DNA of 64,000 bases from WQXF01 sp031553615 (GTDB lineage Bacteria > Bacillota > Clostridia > Christensenellales > Aristaeellaceae): assembly GCA_031553615.1 (NCBI GenBank), contig JAVBLJ010000009.1:1-64000 (forward strand), given 5' to 3'. The position numbers and the translations under genes were made by a program. Positions 12,510-21,015 of the stretch are shown here, in pieces (positions within the stretch are counted from its first letter, which is position 1; each line of letters opens with the position of its first letter). A model generated the notes under the pieces. The model saw nothing but the letters and a program-made list of their open reading frames with translations, did not search any database and was not told the DNA's origin.

Positions 12510-13211
12510 ATGGCCGATATCGAGTTTGTTGAGGTTTGTAAACACTACCAAATTGGAGAAATGGCGATCCATGCGGTGGACAAGGTGAGCTTTGGCATCA
12601 CCCGCGGCGAGTTTGCCGTGGTGCTCGGCCCCAGCGGCGCGGGCAAGACCACGGTGCTCAACCTGCTGGGCGGCATGGATCGCGCCACCTCGGGGCAGAT
12701 ACTGGTGGATGGCCGGGACATCGTGCCGCTTTCGGAGCGGGATTTGACGCTCTACCGCCGCCTGGATGTGGGCTTCGTGTTCCAGTTTTACAATTTGATG
12801 CCCAACCTGACCGCGCTGGAGAACGTCGAGCTGGCCGAGCAGGTCTGCAAGCAGCCGTTGAATCCGCGAGAGATGCTGGAGAGGGTCGGCTTGGGTGACC
12901 GCATGAACAACTTTCCCGCGCAGCTCAGCGGCGGCGAACAGCAGCGCGTAGCCATCGCGCGCGCGCTTTGCAAAAACCCCGCGCTGTTGCTATGCGACGA
13001 GCCTACCGGCGCGCTGGATTCCGAAACCGGGCGCATGGTGCTCACCCTGTTGCAAAACATAGGGCGCGATTTAAACAAGACCGTGGTCATCATCACGCAC
13101 AATGCCGCCATCGTTCCAGCGGCGCAGCGGGTGATCCGCATGAAGAACGGCCACATCGACAGCGTGGTTTGCAACGATTCGCCCGTGGCAATGGAGGAGA
13201 TTGCGTGGTAA
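12510..13211 (+). CDS. ABC transporter ATPase, MacB/LolD type
   Basis: A 233-residue nucleotide-binding protein of the MacB/LolD/FtsE group. Walker A is GPSGAGKTT, the Q-loop is in FQFYNLMPNLTALENVEL, the signature is LSGGEQQRVAIARA, and Walker B is LLLCDEPTGALD. The catalytic glutamate is present. ATG at 12510 follows TAGGAGG; an upstream in-frame ATG at 12486 is less well placed. The next gene starts inside the last codons, so the two are translationally coupled. With the FtsX-type permease and adaptor downstream it forms a mechanotransmission-type exporter. Confidence 0.93.
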   Translation: MADIEFVEVCKHYQIGEMAIHAVDKVSFGITRGEFAVVLGPSGAGKTTVLNLLGGMDRATSGQILVDGRDIVPLSERDLTLYRRLDVGFVFQFYNLMPNLTALENVELAEQVCKQPLNPREMLERVGLGDRMNNFPAQLSGGEQQRVAIARALCKNPALLLCDEPTGALDSETGRMVLTLLQNIGRDLNKTVVIITHNAAIVPAAQRVIRMKNGHIDSVVCNDSPVAMEEIAW

Positions 13212-15553
13212 ACCGTATGGTGAAAAGGCAGGTGCGCATCAGCCCGCTGAACCGCAAGCTGCTGCGCGATTTCCGGGAGGGTTGGAAGTCCTTTGCCGCC
13301 ATTGCGCTCATCTGTACGTTGGCCATAACCCTGTATGTGGGCATTGATTCTACGTGGCGAGGCATCGACAGCAACCTGGACGAGCAGTTCGCGGTGGGCA
13401 ACATGGCCGACCTTTGGGTGCAGGGCGCAATCACCGACCGCACGGTGCGCGATTTGGCAGCGCTGCCCGGGGTGAGCGAGGCGCAAAGGCGCGTGGTTGT
13501 GGATGGAAAGGCCGACAAGCTGCCCGGCGAGCCCGATGTGCTGCTGATGATGTCCGATGGGCCTGCGCGCATCAACAAGCCCTGGATCGCGCAGGGCGGC
13601 GACTTCCCGCCGGGGCAGAAGAACACCGTTATATTGCAGGAGCGGTTCGCGGCGGCGCACGGCCTGCAGGTGGGCGATGTGCTCGACGTGAAGGTGAACG
13701 GGAACGATCTTTCGCTGACGGTGTGCGGCCTGGGCACGCTGGCCGAATACGTGGTATCGACCCACGGCGGCGAGTTTTCGCCCGATCCGGTGAAGTTTGG
13801 CTATGCGTGCGTAGCGCCCGGAACACTGGGCGACCTGCCGTACACCCTCGCATTCATGACGCTGGAGCCCGGCGCAGAGCCGGAGCAGGTCAAGCGCGAG
13901 GCCCAGGAGCTGCTCGATGGAAGCCAAGCGGTGGTGCTCACGCGCGAGGACATTCCCGGCATCAAGATGGCGATGGATGAATCGCAGCAGATTCGCGCCA
14001 TGGGGCAGATATTCCCGGTGGTATTTTTCATTATCGCGGCGCTGATCACCTGGACTACCATGGGCCGCCTGGTGGAGAACCAGCGCATGCAGATCGGCAC
14101 GCTGTTTTCCCAGGGCTACGGCAAGGGCGCGCTCACCTGGCATTTTGCCAGCTATGGATTGGTGTTGGCGTTGCTGGGTGCGGCGGGCGGCTTCTGCGGG
14201 GCGCGGTATTTCATAGGCCCTGTGGTGCTCAACATGCTCAAATCGCTGTACGTCTTGCCCGGGGCGACCCCGTATCTGCGGGCCGAGGTGCTGATAGCGG
14301 TCAGCCTGCTGCTGGCGGCCATCACGGGGGGAGCCAGCGTGCTCAGCGCGCGCTCCGCGCTGCGGCTTTGTCCGGCCTCGCTGCTGCGGCCCAAGCCGCC
14401 CGGCAAGGGCAGGCGCGTGCTTTTGGAGAACATCGATTGGATTTGGAAGCGGCTGAAGTTTAGCAACAAGATGATCCAGCGCAACCTGGGGCGCAATCCG
14501 ATGCGCCTGCTGATGGGGCTGGTGGGCGCGATGGGTTGCACGGCCATGATGCTCACCGGCTTCGGCCTGCGGGATTCGGTGGATTACGTGCTGCGCAACT
14601 ACTACACCACCACCATGTGCTACGATGCCTGCGCCTATCTTGAAGGCGATGCACCAACCGATTATGGCGAAGCGGTACGGCTGCGCGCCGGTGCCGACCG
14701 TGCCCAGGAGCGCATGGTCACCACCTGTGAAGCCTTCCTGGACGATCAATGGCTTGTCAAGCAGGCTTTCGTATACCCGGATCAGCACGACATGGTGTAC
14801 ATCACGCGCGAGGACGGCTCGCAGGTGTTCCTGCCCGAAAAAGGGGTGGCGCTGACCACCAAGGCCTCCGAGGAGTACGGCCTGAACGTCGGCGACCTGA
14901 TCGAGCTGCGCACCGTGGGCGGGCGTTCGCAGCAGGCGATGGTGATCGACGTGATCGATATCCAGCTGGGCCAAGGCATCTACATGAGCCGATCGGCCTG
15001 GCGTGCGCTGGATATTGCGCCCTGGCGGCCCAACTCGGTGATGCTGCAGGGCGAGAGCCTGACGCTGGACGCGGTGGCCGATATGGACGGCGTGGATTAC
15101 GTGCGCTCCATTGGGCAGGAGCGGGATTCGAACAGCAAGGTGCTCAGCGTGCTCAACCTGGTGGTCGTGCTGCTGGTGCTGTTCTCCGGCGCGCTGGCGC
15201 TGGTGGTGCTGTACAACCTGGGTCAGCTCAACTTTGCCGAACGTACCCGCGAGCTGGCGACGCTCATGGTGCTGGGGTTCACCCAGCGCGAGATCAAGCG
15301 GCTCATACTGCGCGAAAACTTTATCATCGTGTGCATTGGGCTGCCCATCGGCCTTGCGCTTGGCCCGTTCCTGCATCAGCTGGTGCTGGAGACCGGGTTG
15401 CCCAACACGCTGGAGTTTGTGCCCTACATCAAGCTCATCAGCTGGATCATCACCAGCGCGTTTACCCTGCTGTTCGCGCTGTTGGTTAACTTTATGCTGG
15501 GCCGCAAGTTCCGCAAGGTCAATATGGTCGAAGCGCTCAAGAGCATAGAGTGA
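13205..15553 (+). CDS. FtsX-like ABC permease with two FtsX domains
   Basis: A 782-residue membrane permease. It has an N-terminal transmembrane segment (about residues 25-45), a large extracytoplasmic domain, a first three-helix FtsX module in the middle, a second extracytoplasmic domain, and a second FtsX module at the C-terminus (LLVLFSGALALVVLYNL, then IVCIGLPIGLALG). This duplicated layout is typical of large Firmicutes MacB-like permeases. The GTG at 13205 follows GGAGGAG and overlaps the ATPase stop. No in-frame start upstream has a comparable site. It works with the ATPase before it and the adaptor after it, exporting an unknown compound. Confidence 0.92.
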   Translation: MVNRMVKRQVRISPLNRKLLRDFREGWKSFAAIALICTLAITLYVGIDSTWRGIDSNLDEQFAVGNMADLWVQGAITDRTVRDLAALPGVSEAQRRVVVDGKADKLPGEPDVLLMMSDGPARINKPWIAQGGDFPPGQKNTVILQERFAAAHGLQVGDVLDVKVNGNDLSLTVCGLGTLAEYVVSTHGGEFSPDPVKFGYACVAPGTLGDLPYTLAFMTLEPGAEPEQVKREAQELLDGSQAVVLTREDIPGIKMAMDESQQIRAMGQIFPVVFFIIAALITWTTMGRLVENQRMQIGTLFSQGYGKGALTWHFASYGLVLALLGAAGGFCGARYFIGPVVLNMLKSLYVLPGATPYLRAEVLIAVSLLLAAITGGASVLSARSALRLCPASLLRPKPPGKGRRVLLENIDWIWKRLKFSNKMIQRNLGRNPMRLLMGLVGAMGCTAMMLTGFGLRDSVDYVLRNYYTTTMCYDACAYLEGDAPTDYGEAVRLRAGADRAQERMVTTCEAFLDDQWLVKQAFVYPDQHDMVYITREDGSQVFLPEKGVALTTKASEEYGLNVGDLIELRTVGGRSQQAMVIDVIDIQLGQGIYMSRSAWRALDIAPWRPNSVMLQGESLTLDAVADMDGVDYVRSIGQERDSNSKVLSVLNLVVVLLVLFSGALALVVLYNLGQLNFAERTRELATLMVLGFTQREIKRLILRENFIIVCIGLPIGLALGPFLHQLVLETGLPNTLEFVPYIKLISWIITSAFTLLFALLVNFMLGRKFRKVNMVEALKSIE

Positions 15554-15653
15554 CCGGCACCGGTACACAATGCATATACGGGAAACACCGGGGGACCTTT
15601 TTGCTTCGCAAACGCAAACAAACAGCCGCAATATTTCGAGGGGGAATGAACCG

Positions 15654-16754
15654 ATGATGGACACCAAAACAAACCATTGGATGCGCTGGAGCGCCGCGCT
15701 TTTTGCCCTGGTCTTGACGATGAACAGCCTGAGCGGCGCATTGGCCGCGCCTGCCGCCTATACGTTTTCCGCCAAGGGCCGCATCGCTTCGCCGGAGAGC
15801 TATACGCTGATTGCGCCCATGGGCGGCCAGGTGCAGGATTTTACCTGGAAGCCCGGCGATGCGGTGGCCGTTGCGAATGAGGCTCTCCGCCTCACGCCCA
15901 CCCAGCTTTTCGCGACATGCGAGGGCGTGATTCGCGGGCTGCAGGCCCAGGTGGGCGATCAGGCGGGGCAGATCGTGGCGCAGTACGGCGCGCTGTGCAG
16001 TCTGGAGCGCGACGAAATCCGTTACGTATCCGCGCCCACCTCCTCCGCTTATGACAAGGCGGAAAACCGCGACGTGCGCATGGCCGACGTGCTGCGCGTG
16101 CGCCAAGGCTCGGGCGACAGCGAGGAAACCGGCACGGGCACCGTGGTGGGCATCGAAAAAGGCAGCTTCCTGCTCGAGATGGAGCGCGGGGAATTTGACC
16201 TGGAAGAGACCGTGACCCTGTACAAGGCGACGGGCGATACCTTTGCGGATAAGGACAAGGTGGGCAAGGGCAAGGTGGCGCGGCCCCCGCTGCTGCCGGT
16301 GGTGGGCGAGGGTGTGATCGCCGAAGTGCTGGTGACCGAGGGGCAGCGCGTTACGCGCGGTCAGCCGCTGTTTACGCTGGATTCCGCTTCGGCGCGATAC
16401 AGCGAAGCGCCGACCAACCTGATGACCTTTGCCCGTGCGGGCGCGATTCAGGAAGTGTTGGTGCGTCCCGGCCAGTTCGTGGCGCAGGGGCAGGCGGTGA
16501 TGACCGTGGCTGCCACCGACACGCTGGAAGCGGTGCTCGATGTGGACGAGCTGGACATCGCTAAGGTTACGGTGGGGCAAAAGGTGCGCGTTTGCGTGGA
16601 CGCCTATCCGGAGCATGAAATGTTGGCGACGGTAAAGGAAATCATGCTCCAGGGCACCGAGGTGCTCGACACCACCAAGTTCCACGTCAAGGTGACGTTC
16701 AGCGATTCCACGGGGCTGCTAATCGGCATGCACGTGACGGGATACTGGGATTAA
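15654..16754 (+). CDS. HlyD/MacA-like efflux adaptor protein
   Basis: A 366-residue exported adaptor. An N-terminal signal or anchor segment (about residues 10-28) is followed by a barrel-sandwich type region (VIAEVLVTEGQRVTRGQPLF and VLVRPGQFVAQGQAVM are paired lipoyl-like half-motifs) and a beta-barrel domain near the end. Such proteins link ABC permeases to the cell envelope. ATG at 15654 follows GAGGGGGA. It is the last gene of the TetR-controlled operon. An unusual feature for a Gram-positive adaptor is that the first lipoyl half (GGQVQDFTWKPGDAVA) occurs twice in related form, suggesting two sandwich units. Confidence 0.85.
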   Translation: MMDTKTNHWMRWSAALFALVLTMNSLSGALAAPAAYTFSAKGRIASPESYTLIAPMGGQVQDFTWKPGDAVAVANEALRLTPTQLFATCEGVIRGLQAQVGDQAGQIVAQYGALCSLERDEIRYVSAPTSSAYDKAENRDVRMADVLRVRQGSGDSEETGTGTVVGIEKGSFLLEMERGEFDLEETVTLYKATGDTFADKDKVGKGKVARPPLLPVVGEGVIAEVLVTEGQRVTRGQPLFTLDSASARYSEAPTNLMTFARAGAIQEVLVRPGQFVAQGQAVMTVAATDTLEAVLDVDELDIAKVTVGQKVRVCVDAYPEHEMLATVKEIMLQGTEVLDTTKFHVKVTFSDSTGLLIGMHVTGYWD

Positions 16755-16831
16755 GGGCCGTAGCAATTTTTGACGGGCGCTCCTGCTGCCAAAGGCCTGG
16801 CGCTGGAGCGCTCGCTTTGTGTCTGTTTGCC

Positions 16832-16860
16832 TTGACGCTGCCCTGTACACGCGCTATAAT
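16832..16860 (+). promoter_or_regulatory. Promoter of the first Gfo/Idh/MocA gene
   Basis: TTGACG (16832-16837), a 17-bp spacer and a perfect TATAAT (16855-16860), about 50 bases before the start codon. Confidence 0.85.
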
Positions 16861-16913
16861 CGGGGCAGAAATCCCCTGCGTATAGGGCGGGGGGGCGGTA
16901 GGGAGGATCGAGG

Positions 16914-17891
16914 ATGGTTAACGTACTAATGCTTTCAAAATGGCACGTGCACGCCACCGACTACGCGCGCGTGATTGGCGAGCAGCCCGATGCGAAGATT
17001 ACCTGCGTGTGGGATGAGGACACGGCGCGTGGCCAAGCCTGGGCCAAGGAGCTCGGCGTGGCTTTCGAAGCCGACCTGGATGCGGCGCTGGCCCGCAAGG
17101 ATGTGGACGCGGTGATCGTGGATACGCCGACCTGCGACCATTGCCGAGTGATGGTCAAGGCCGCCAACGCCAAGAAACACATCTTCACCGAAAAGGCGCT
17201 GGCCCCGACCCTGGCCGAGTGTAGGCAGATCGCCGACGCGGTGGCAAAGAACGGCGTGAAGTTTTGCATTTCCTACCCGCAGCTCAACAACACCATCGTG
17301 CAGGTGTGCAAGCAGGCTATCGAGGAAGGGCTGCTAGGCAAGATTCATTACATGCGCATGCGCAACGCCCACGATGGCGCTTCCAGCGGCTGGCTGCCGC
17401 CATATTGGTACGACGTGGAGAAGGCCTGCGGCGGCGCGATGATGGATTTGGGCTGTCACCCGATGTACATCGCCTCCTACCTGCTGGGCAAGCCCCAGCG
17501 CATCTCCTCGATGTTCAACAACACCATCGCGCCTGCGCCGGGTGACGACAACGCAGTATCGGTGGTGGAATTCGAGGGCGGTGTGATCGCCGTGTTGGAG
17601 ACCAGCTTCATTTCGCCCTATCAGGCCAATACCTTCGAGCTGCTGGGCACCGAGGGCGCGGTCACCCTGGTCAACGGCGAGATTCGCATGCGCACCAACA
17701 AGTTTGAGGGCGGCTGGTACATCCCCGCCAAGCTGCCGGAGCAGGGCGCAATCGCCATCCGCCAGTGGCTGGACGGCATCCTGGCCGGTGCGCCGATCCG
17801 CTTCGACATGGAGCGCGCCATCGCGCTGACCGAGCTGCTGGAGAACGCCTACCTCTCCGATAGGGAGCAGCGCACAGTGGCTATCCGGTAA
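16914..17891 (+). CDS. Gfo/Idh/MocA family oxidoreductase
   Basis: A 325-residue NAD(P)-dependent dehydrogenase-like protein. The N-terminal Rossmann fold and the catalytic-region motif TEKALAP (around residue 91, EKP-type lysine) are visible, followed by the C-terminal alpha/beta domain with GGAMMDLGCHPMYI, where the conserved GG and DxGxH pattern is clear. The first strand reads VLMLSKWHVHATDY instead of the usual GxGxxG turn, so cofactor binding may differ. It has its own promoter and terminator and no sugar genes nearby, so the substrate is unknown. Sugar or inositol derivatives are the usual substrates of the family. Confidence 0.9.
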   Translation: MVNVLMLSKWHVHATDYARVIGEQPDAKITCVWDEDTARGQAWAKELGVAFEADLDAALARKDVDAVIVDTPTCDHCRVMVKAANAKKHIFTEKALAPTLAECRQIADAVAKNGVKFCISYPQLNNTIVQVCKQAIEEGLLGKIHYMRMRNAHDGASSGWLPPYWYDVEKACGGAMMDLGCHPMYIASYLLGKPQRISSMFNNTIAPAPGDDNAVSVVEFEGGVIAVLETSFISPYQANTFELLGTEGAVTLVNGEIRMRTNKFEGGWYIPAKLPEQGAIAIRQWLDGILAGAPIRFDMERAIALTELLENAYLSDREQRTVAIR

Positions 17892-17907
17892 ACCGTATTT
17901 CCGCACG

Positions 17908-17942
17908 GGAGCGCTGGCCGCGTGGCGAGCGCTCCTTTATTA
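17908..17942 (+). terminator. Terminator after the Gfo/Idh/MocA gene
   Basis: GGAGCGCT (17908-17915) pairs with AGCGCTCC (17928-17935), followed by TTTATTATTT. Confidence 0.8.
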
Positions 17943-18006
17943 TTTCGGAAATGTGTCATGCTTGTACACCTTGTCCGCATAAGCTCGGGTGAAAGGGGCG
18001 ATGCGG

Positions 18007-18537
18007 ATGGATACAACGATGCGTGTGCGCCGCTGGGCGGTGCTGGGCGCGCCGGTAGCGCTGATTGCCTGCGTAGGGTTGGCTTTCCTCCTTTGCGGTG
18101 AGGTGCGGGTGAAGTTGCCCTGGGGGTTGCTGCTGGCGATTCCTGTTGCGTTCTGGTGGGCGGCGGGCGCGGCGTGCCTTAAGCCGATTCGACCCAGCTG
18201 GAACGCGGGTAGCGCGCGCCGCTTGGCGCGGAACGATCGGTGGCTGCAGGGCGGGCTCTGCGCGGCGCTGACCTCGGGAATCGGCATGACCGCGCTGCCT
18301 GCGCTGTATGCGCCGGTGATCGATTTTCCCGGGGTGCTTACCGCATTGCTGGTGATCTGTGCGCTGGTGGGTCAGTGCGCGGGCTGCCTAGGCTTTGCAT
18401 CGGGGCGGCTGCACGCATGGAGGCAGTGGCCGGGGCGATTTCGCGTGCGGCGGGCGCAATCGGGACCGCAGCAAAATACGTTGGCGGAGCTGGACATCGT
18501 GCGTCCGCCCAAATTCGGCCACGCGGAAAAACGATGA
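18007..18537 (+). CDS. Hypothetical small membrane protein
   Basis: About 176 residues with four predicted transmembrane segments: near residues 10-30, 36-54, 90-110 and 113-130. A basic, cytoplasmic-looking tail follows. I do not recognise a family and see no enzyme motif. ATG at 18007 is eight bases after AAAGGGG; GTG at 17989 and ATG at 18001 are alternatives. It stands alone between two terminator-like hairpins. The frame has normal codon use for the window, but the gene call remains moderate. Confidence 0.55.
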   Translation: MDTTMRVRRWAVLGAPVALIACVGLAFLLCGEVRVKLPWGLLLAIPVAFWWAAGAACLKPIRPSWNAGSARRLARNDRWLQGGLCAALTSGIGMTALPALYAPVIDFPGVLTALLVICALVGQCAGCLGFASGRLHAWRQWPGRFRVRRAQSGPQQNTLAELDIVRPPKFGHAEKR

Positions 18538-18557
18538 AATGATATAGGATTGAGCAG

Positions 18558-18587
18558 CGAAGAGCCGTGCATTTGCGTGGCTCTTCG
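18558..18587. terminator. Hairpin after the small membrane protein
   Basis: Perfect 9-bp arms CGAAGAGCC (18558-18566) and GGCTCTTCG (18579-18587). There is no T run on either side, so it is a weak terminator or an mRNA end stabiliser. Confidence 0.5.
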
Positions 18588-18672
18588 CATCGTTCATAGG
18601 GCTGCGGCTTGGACTAGGATATGGCAAAAGTTTTACCGAAAAGCGACAATTGTGTGCGCGTTCGCCGAGTGG

Positions 18673-18701
18673 TTGACTTGCATGATGGCGCATTGTATGA
18701 T
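18673..18701 (+). promoter_or_regulatory. Promoter of the pyrophosphatase island
   Basis: TTGACT (18673-18678), a 17-bp spacer and TATGAT (18696-18701). Transcription would start near 18708, leaving a leader of about 150 bases before hppA. Confidence 0.85.
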
Positions 18702-18707
18702 ATACGG

Positions 18708-18861
18708 GGAATGATTTGGAAAACCGGATATGTATTGCGTGTGTCAAGGCATATACCAGGCAGGTGCACTTGCCCGGTTTTGAATGCGATAGATGGAATT
18801 TCGGGGGCTGTCACATCAGGGGGGCAATACAGGGGTTCACGGAAGAAAGGAAGGAACTAAC
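18708..18861 (+). promoter_or_regulatory. Leader of hppA mRNA with long-range stem
   Basis: AAAACCGG (18720-18727) and CCGGTTTT (18774-18781) are perfect 8-bp complementary arms. Inside them lies a smaller self-complementary stretch centred on GTGCAC. The rest up to the GGAAGGA ribosome site is unpaired by eye. I do not recognise a riboswitch class. Confidence 0.4.
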
Positions 18862-20940
18862 ATGTCGCTGAATGCCTTTATCTGGGTGTCGATCGTTATT
18901 TCCCTGGCAGCGTTCGTATTTGCTGCGTGGCTGTATCGCTGGGTCAAAGCCCGTCCTTCGGACAATGCGCGCATCGCCGAGATTGGCGGATTGATCCGCC
19001 AAGGGGCAAACACCTTCCTGCGCAAGGAGTACATGGTGCTTGCACGATTCGCGATTATCGTCGCGGCACTCATTTTCATTTTTTTGCCAGACCCTATTTG
19101 GAAGGGTTCGATCCACAATAACCTCATCATGGCCCTGGCGTACCTGGCGGGCAACGTGTTCTCCGCCATCGCGGGCGTGATTGGCATCCGCATCGCTACC
19201 ATCGCCAACATCAAGACCGCCGAGGCCGCCAAGAAGGGTATCGAGCCCTCGTTTATGACCGGCTTCCGGGGCGGCGCTGTCATGGGCATGGCGGTGGTGG
19301 GATCCACGCTGCTGGGCGTGGCGCTGCTGATGCTCATCACTGACGATGCCACCGTGCTGTTGGGCTTTAGCTTTGGCGCTAGCTCGCTGGCGCTGTTTGC
19401 CAAGGCGGGCGGCGGTATTTTCACCAAGACTGCCGACATCAGCGCAGATTTGGTGGGCAAGGTGGAGCTGGGCATCCCCGAGGACGATCCGCGCAACCCG
19501 GCGGTTATCGCCGACAACGTGGGCGATAACGTGGGCGACGTGGCCGGCATGGGTGCCGATCTGTTCGATTCCAACGTGGCCTCCATGGCTGCTGCGCTAG
19601 GTATTGCCAGCGCGCTGGGCGGCGATAAGCATCTGTACTTCGCCATGGTATTCTGCTATGCGGCGGCGGGCCTGTTAGCCTCCATGCTGGGCGTAGGCTT
19701 GGCGCGCATGGGCAAGCATGGCCCCACACGCGCGCTCAACGCCAGCACCTACATTACCACCGGCATCTACGCGGTGCTGACCGCGCTATGTACCCTGATC
19801 TTTGGCTTTAAGTGGGCCATTTGGGGCGCGAGCATGGTCGGTCTGCTGGTAGGCGTGGTTATCGGCATCGCCAGCGATTACTTTACCAACGACGAGCGCA
19901 AGCCGGTTCGCAACGGCGCGAAGGCCTCGGAATCCGGCCCGGCGTTTACCATTCTTTCGGGCGTGGCCTACGGTTTCTTGAGCGTGCTGCCCGCATTGGT
20001 GGGCATCGGCATTTCCTCCTTTGTGGCCTTTAAGCTGGGCGCGACGCTGGGCGAGGGCATCGAGTTCGCGATGTTCGGCGTGGCGATGGCGGCGGTGGGC
20101 ATGCTGTCCATCGTGGGTATGATCATTTCCAACGATGCGTATGGCCCCATCGTGGACAACGCGCGCGGCTTGGCCGAAATGGGCGAGCTGGGCGAGGATG
20201 TGCTGGAGATTACCGACAAGCTGGATAGCGCGGGCAACACCGTGAAGGCCATCACCAAGGGCTTCGCGATCGGCGCGGCGGGCTTGACGGTCATCGCGCT
20301 GCTGGGTACCTTCATCAGCGAGGTGAACGTGGCCGCCCGCGAGTTGGGCAGGGCGATCATCACCGGCTTTGACATCATGGACCCCAGCGTTTTCTTCGGC
20401 ATGCTGGTCGGTGCGGCGGTGCCCGCCGTGTTCTCGGCGCTGCTCATTTTGGGCGTGGATCGCAACGCACAGCGTATGGTGGCGGAAATTCACCGCCAGT
20501 TTAAGGTTATTCCTGGCCTGAAGGAAGGCAAGAAGGGCGTAGTGCCGGATTACGGCCGCTGCATTGAGATTGCTACTGACGGCGCGCTCAAGGAGCTGAT
20601 CCCGGCGGGTCTGGTAGCCATCCTCATTACGCTGGCGGTTGGATTCATCGGCGGCGTGACGGCCATCGGCGGCTACCTGTGCGGCAACATCGTTTCGGGC
20701 CTGCTGCTGGCGCTCTTTATGGGCAACGCGGGCGGACTTTGGGACAACGCGAAGAAATACATCGAATCGGGGAACAATGGCGGCAAGGGTTCGGAAGCGC
20801 ACAAGGCTGCCGTGGTGGGCGATACGGTGGGCGACCCCTTCAAGGATACGGCGGGTCCCTCCATCAATACGCAGATCACCGTGGTATCGCTCATCTCCTC
20901 GCTGGCCGCGACCTTGTTCCTGACGCTCTCGCTGTTCTAG
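18862..20940 (+). CDS. hppA: Membrane-bound H+-translocating pyrophosphatase
   Basis: A 692-residue integral membrane pump that couples pyrophosphate hydrolysis to ion transport across the cytoplasmic membrane. About 16 transmembrane segments are visible. The catalytic signature DNVGDNVGDVAGMGADLFDS and the late DTVGDPFKDTAGPS acidic motif are intact. In the segment GNTVKAITKG the two positions that separate subclasses are Lys462 and Thr465; in characterised enzymes Lys/Thr here marks K+-independent pumps, whereas K+-dependent ones have Ala/Gly. Na+-pumping members are all K+-dependent, so this should be a proton pump. ATG 18862 follows GGAAGGA. The decarboxylase beta and gamma genes follow in the same direction. 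Confidence 0.96.
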   Translation: MSLNAFIWVSIVISLAAFVFAAWLYRWVKARPSDNARIAEIGGLIRQGANTFLRKEYMVLARFAIIVAALIFIFLPDPIWKGSIHNNLIMALAYLAGNVFSAIAGVIGIRIATIANIKTAEAAKKGIEPSFMTGFRGGAVMGMAVVGSTLLGVALLMLITDDATVLLGFSFGASSLALFAKAGGGIFTKTADISADLVGKVELGIPEDDPRNPAVIADNVGDNVGDVAGMGADLFDSNVASMAAALGIASALGGDKHLYFAMVFCYAAAGLLASMLGVGLARMGKHGPTRALNASTYITTGIYAVLTALCTLIFGFKWAIWGASMVGLLVGVVIGIASDYFTNDERKPVRNGAKASESGPAFTILSGVAYGFLSVLPALVGIGISSFVAFKLGATLGEGIEFAMFGVAMAAVGMLSIVGMIISNDAYGPIVDNARGLAEMGELGEDVLEITDKLDSAGNTVKAITKGFAIGAAGLTVIALLGTFISEVNVAARELGRAIITGFDIMDPSVFFGMLVGAAVPAVFSALLILGVDRNAQRMVAEIHRQFKVIPGLKEGKKGVVPDYGRCIEIATDGALKELIPAGLVAILITLAVGFIGGVTAIGGYLCGNIVSGLLLALFMGNAGGLWDNAKKYIESGNNGGKGSEAHKAAVVGDTVGDPFKDTAGPSINTQITVVSLISSLAATLFLTLSLF

Positions 20941-20956
20941 GCTTTGTTATGGGAGA

Positions 20957-20992
20957 ATGACGGGCACGTCGGGTATCCTTCGGGCTCGTCAT
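20957..20992 (+). terminator. Intercistronic hairpin between hppA and oadB
   Basis: ATGACG (20957-20962) pairs with CGTCAT (20987-20992), with further GGC/GCT pairing inside. No T run follows, so partial read-through or mRNA processing is more likely than full termination. Confidence 0.45.
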
Positions 20993-21015
20993 AGATATAC
21001 CGAGGAGGCTTGCCA

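Noticed and set aside
12788..15667. A 959-codon open frame on the minus strand opposite the ABC ATPase and permease genes
   Set aside because: It is antisense to two well-supported genes, has histidine- and glutamine-rich composition typical of GC-rich shadow frames, and shows no domain motif.
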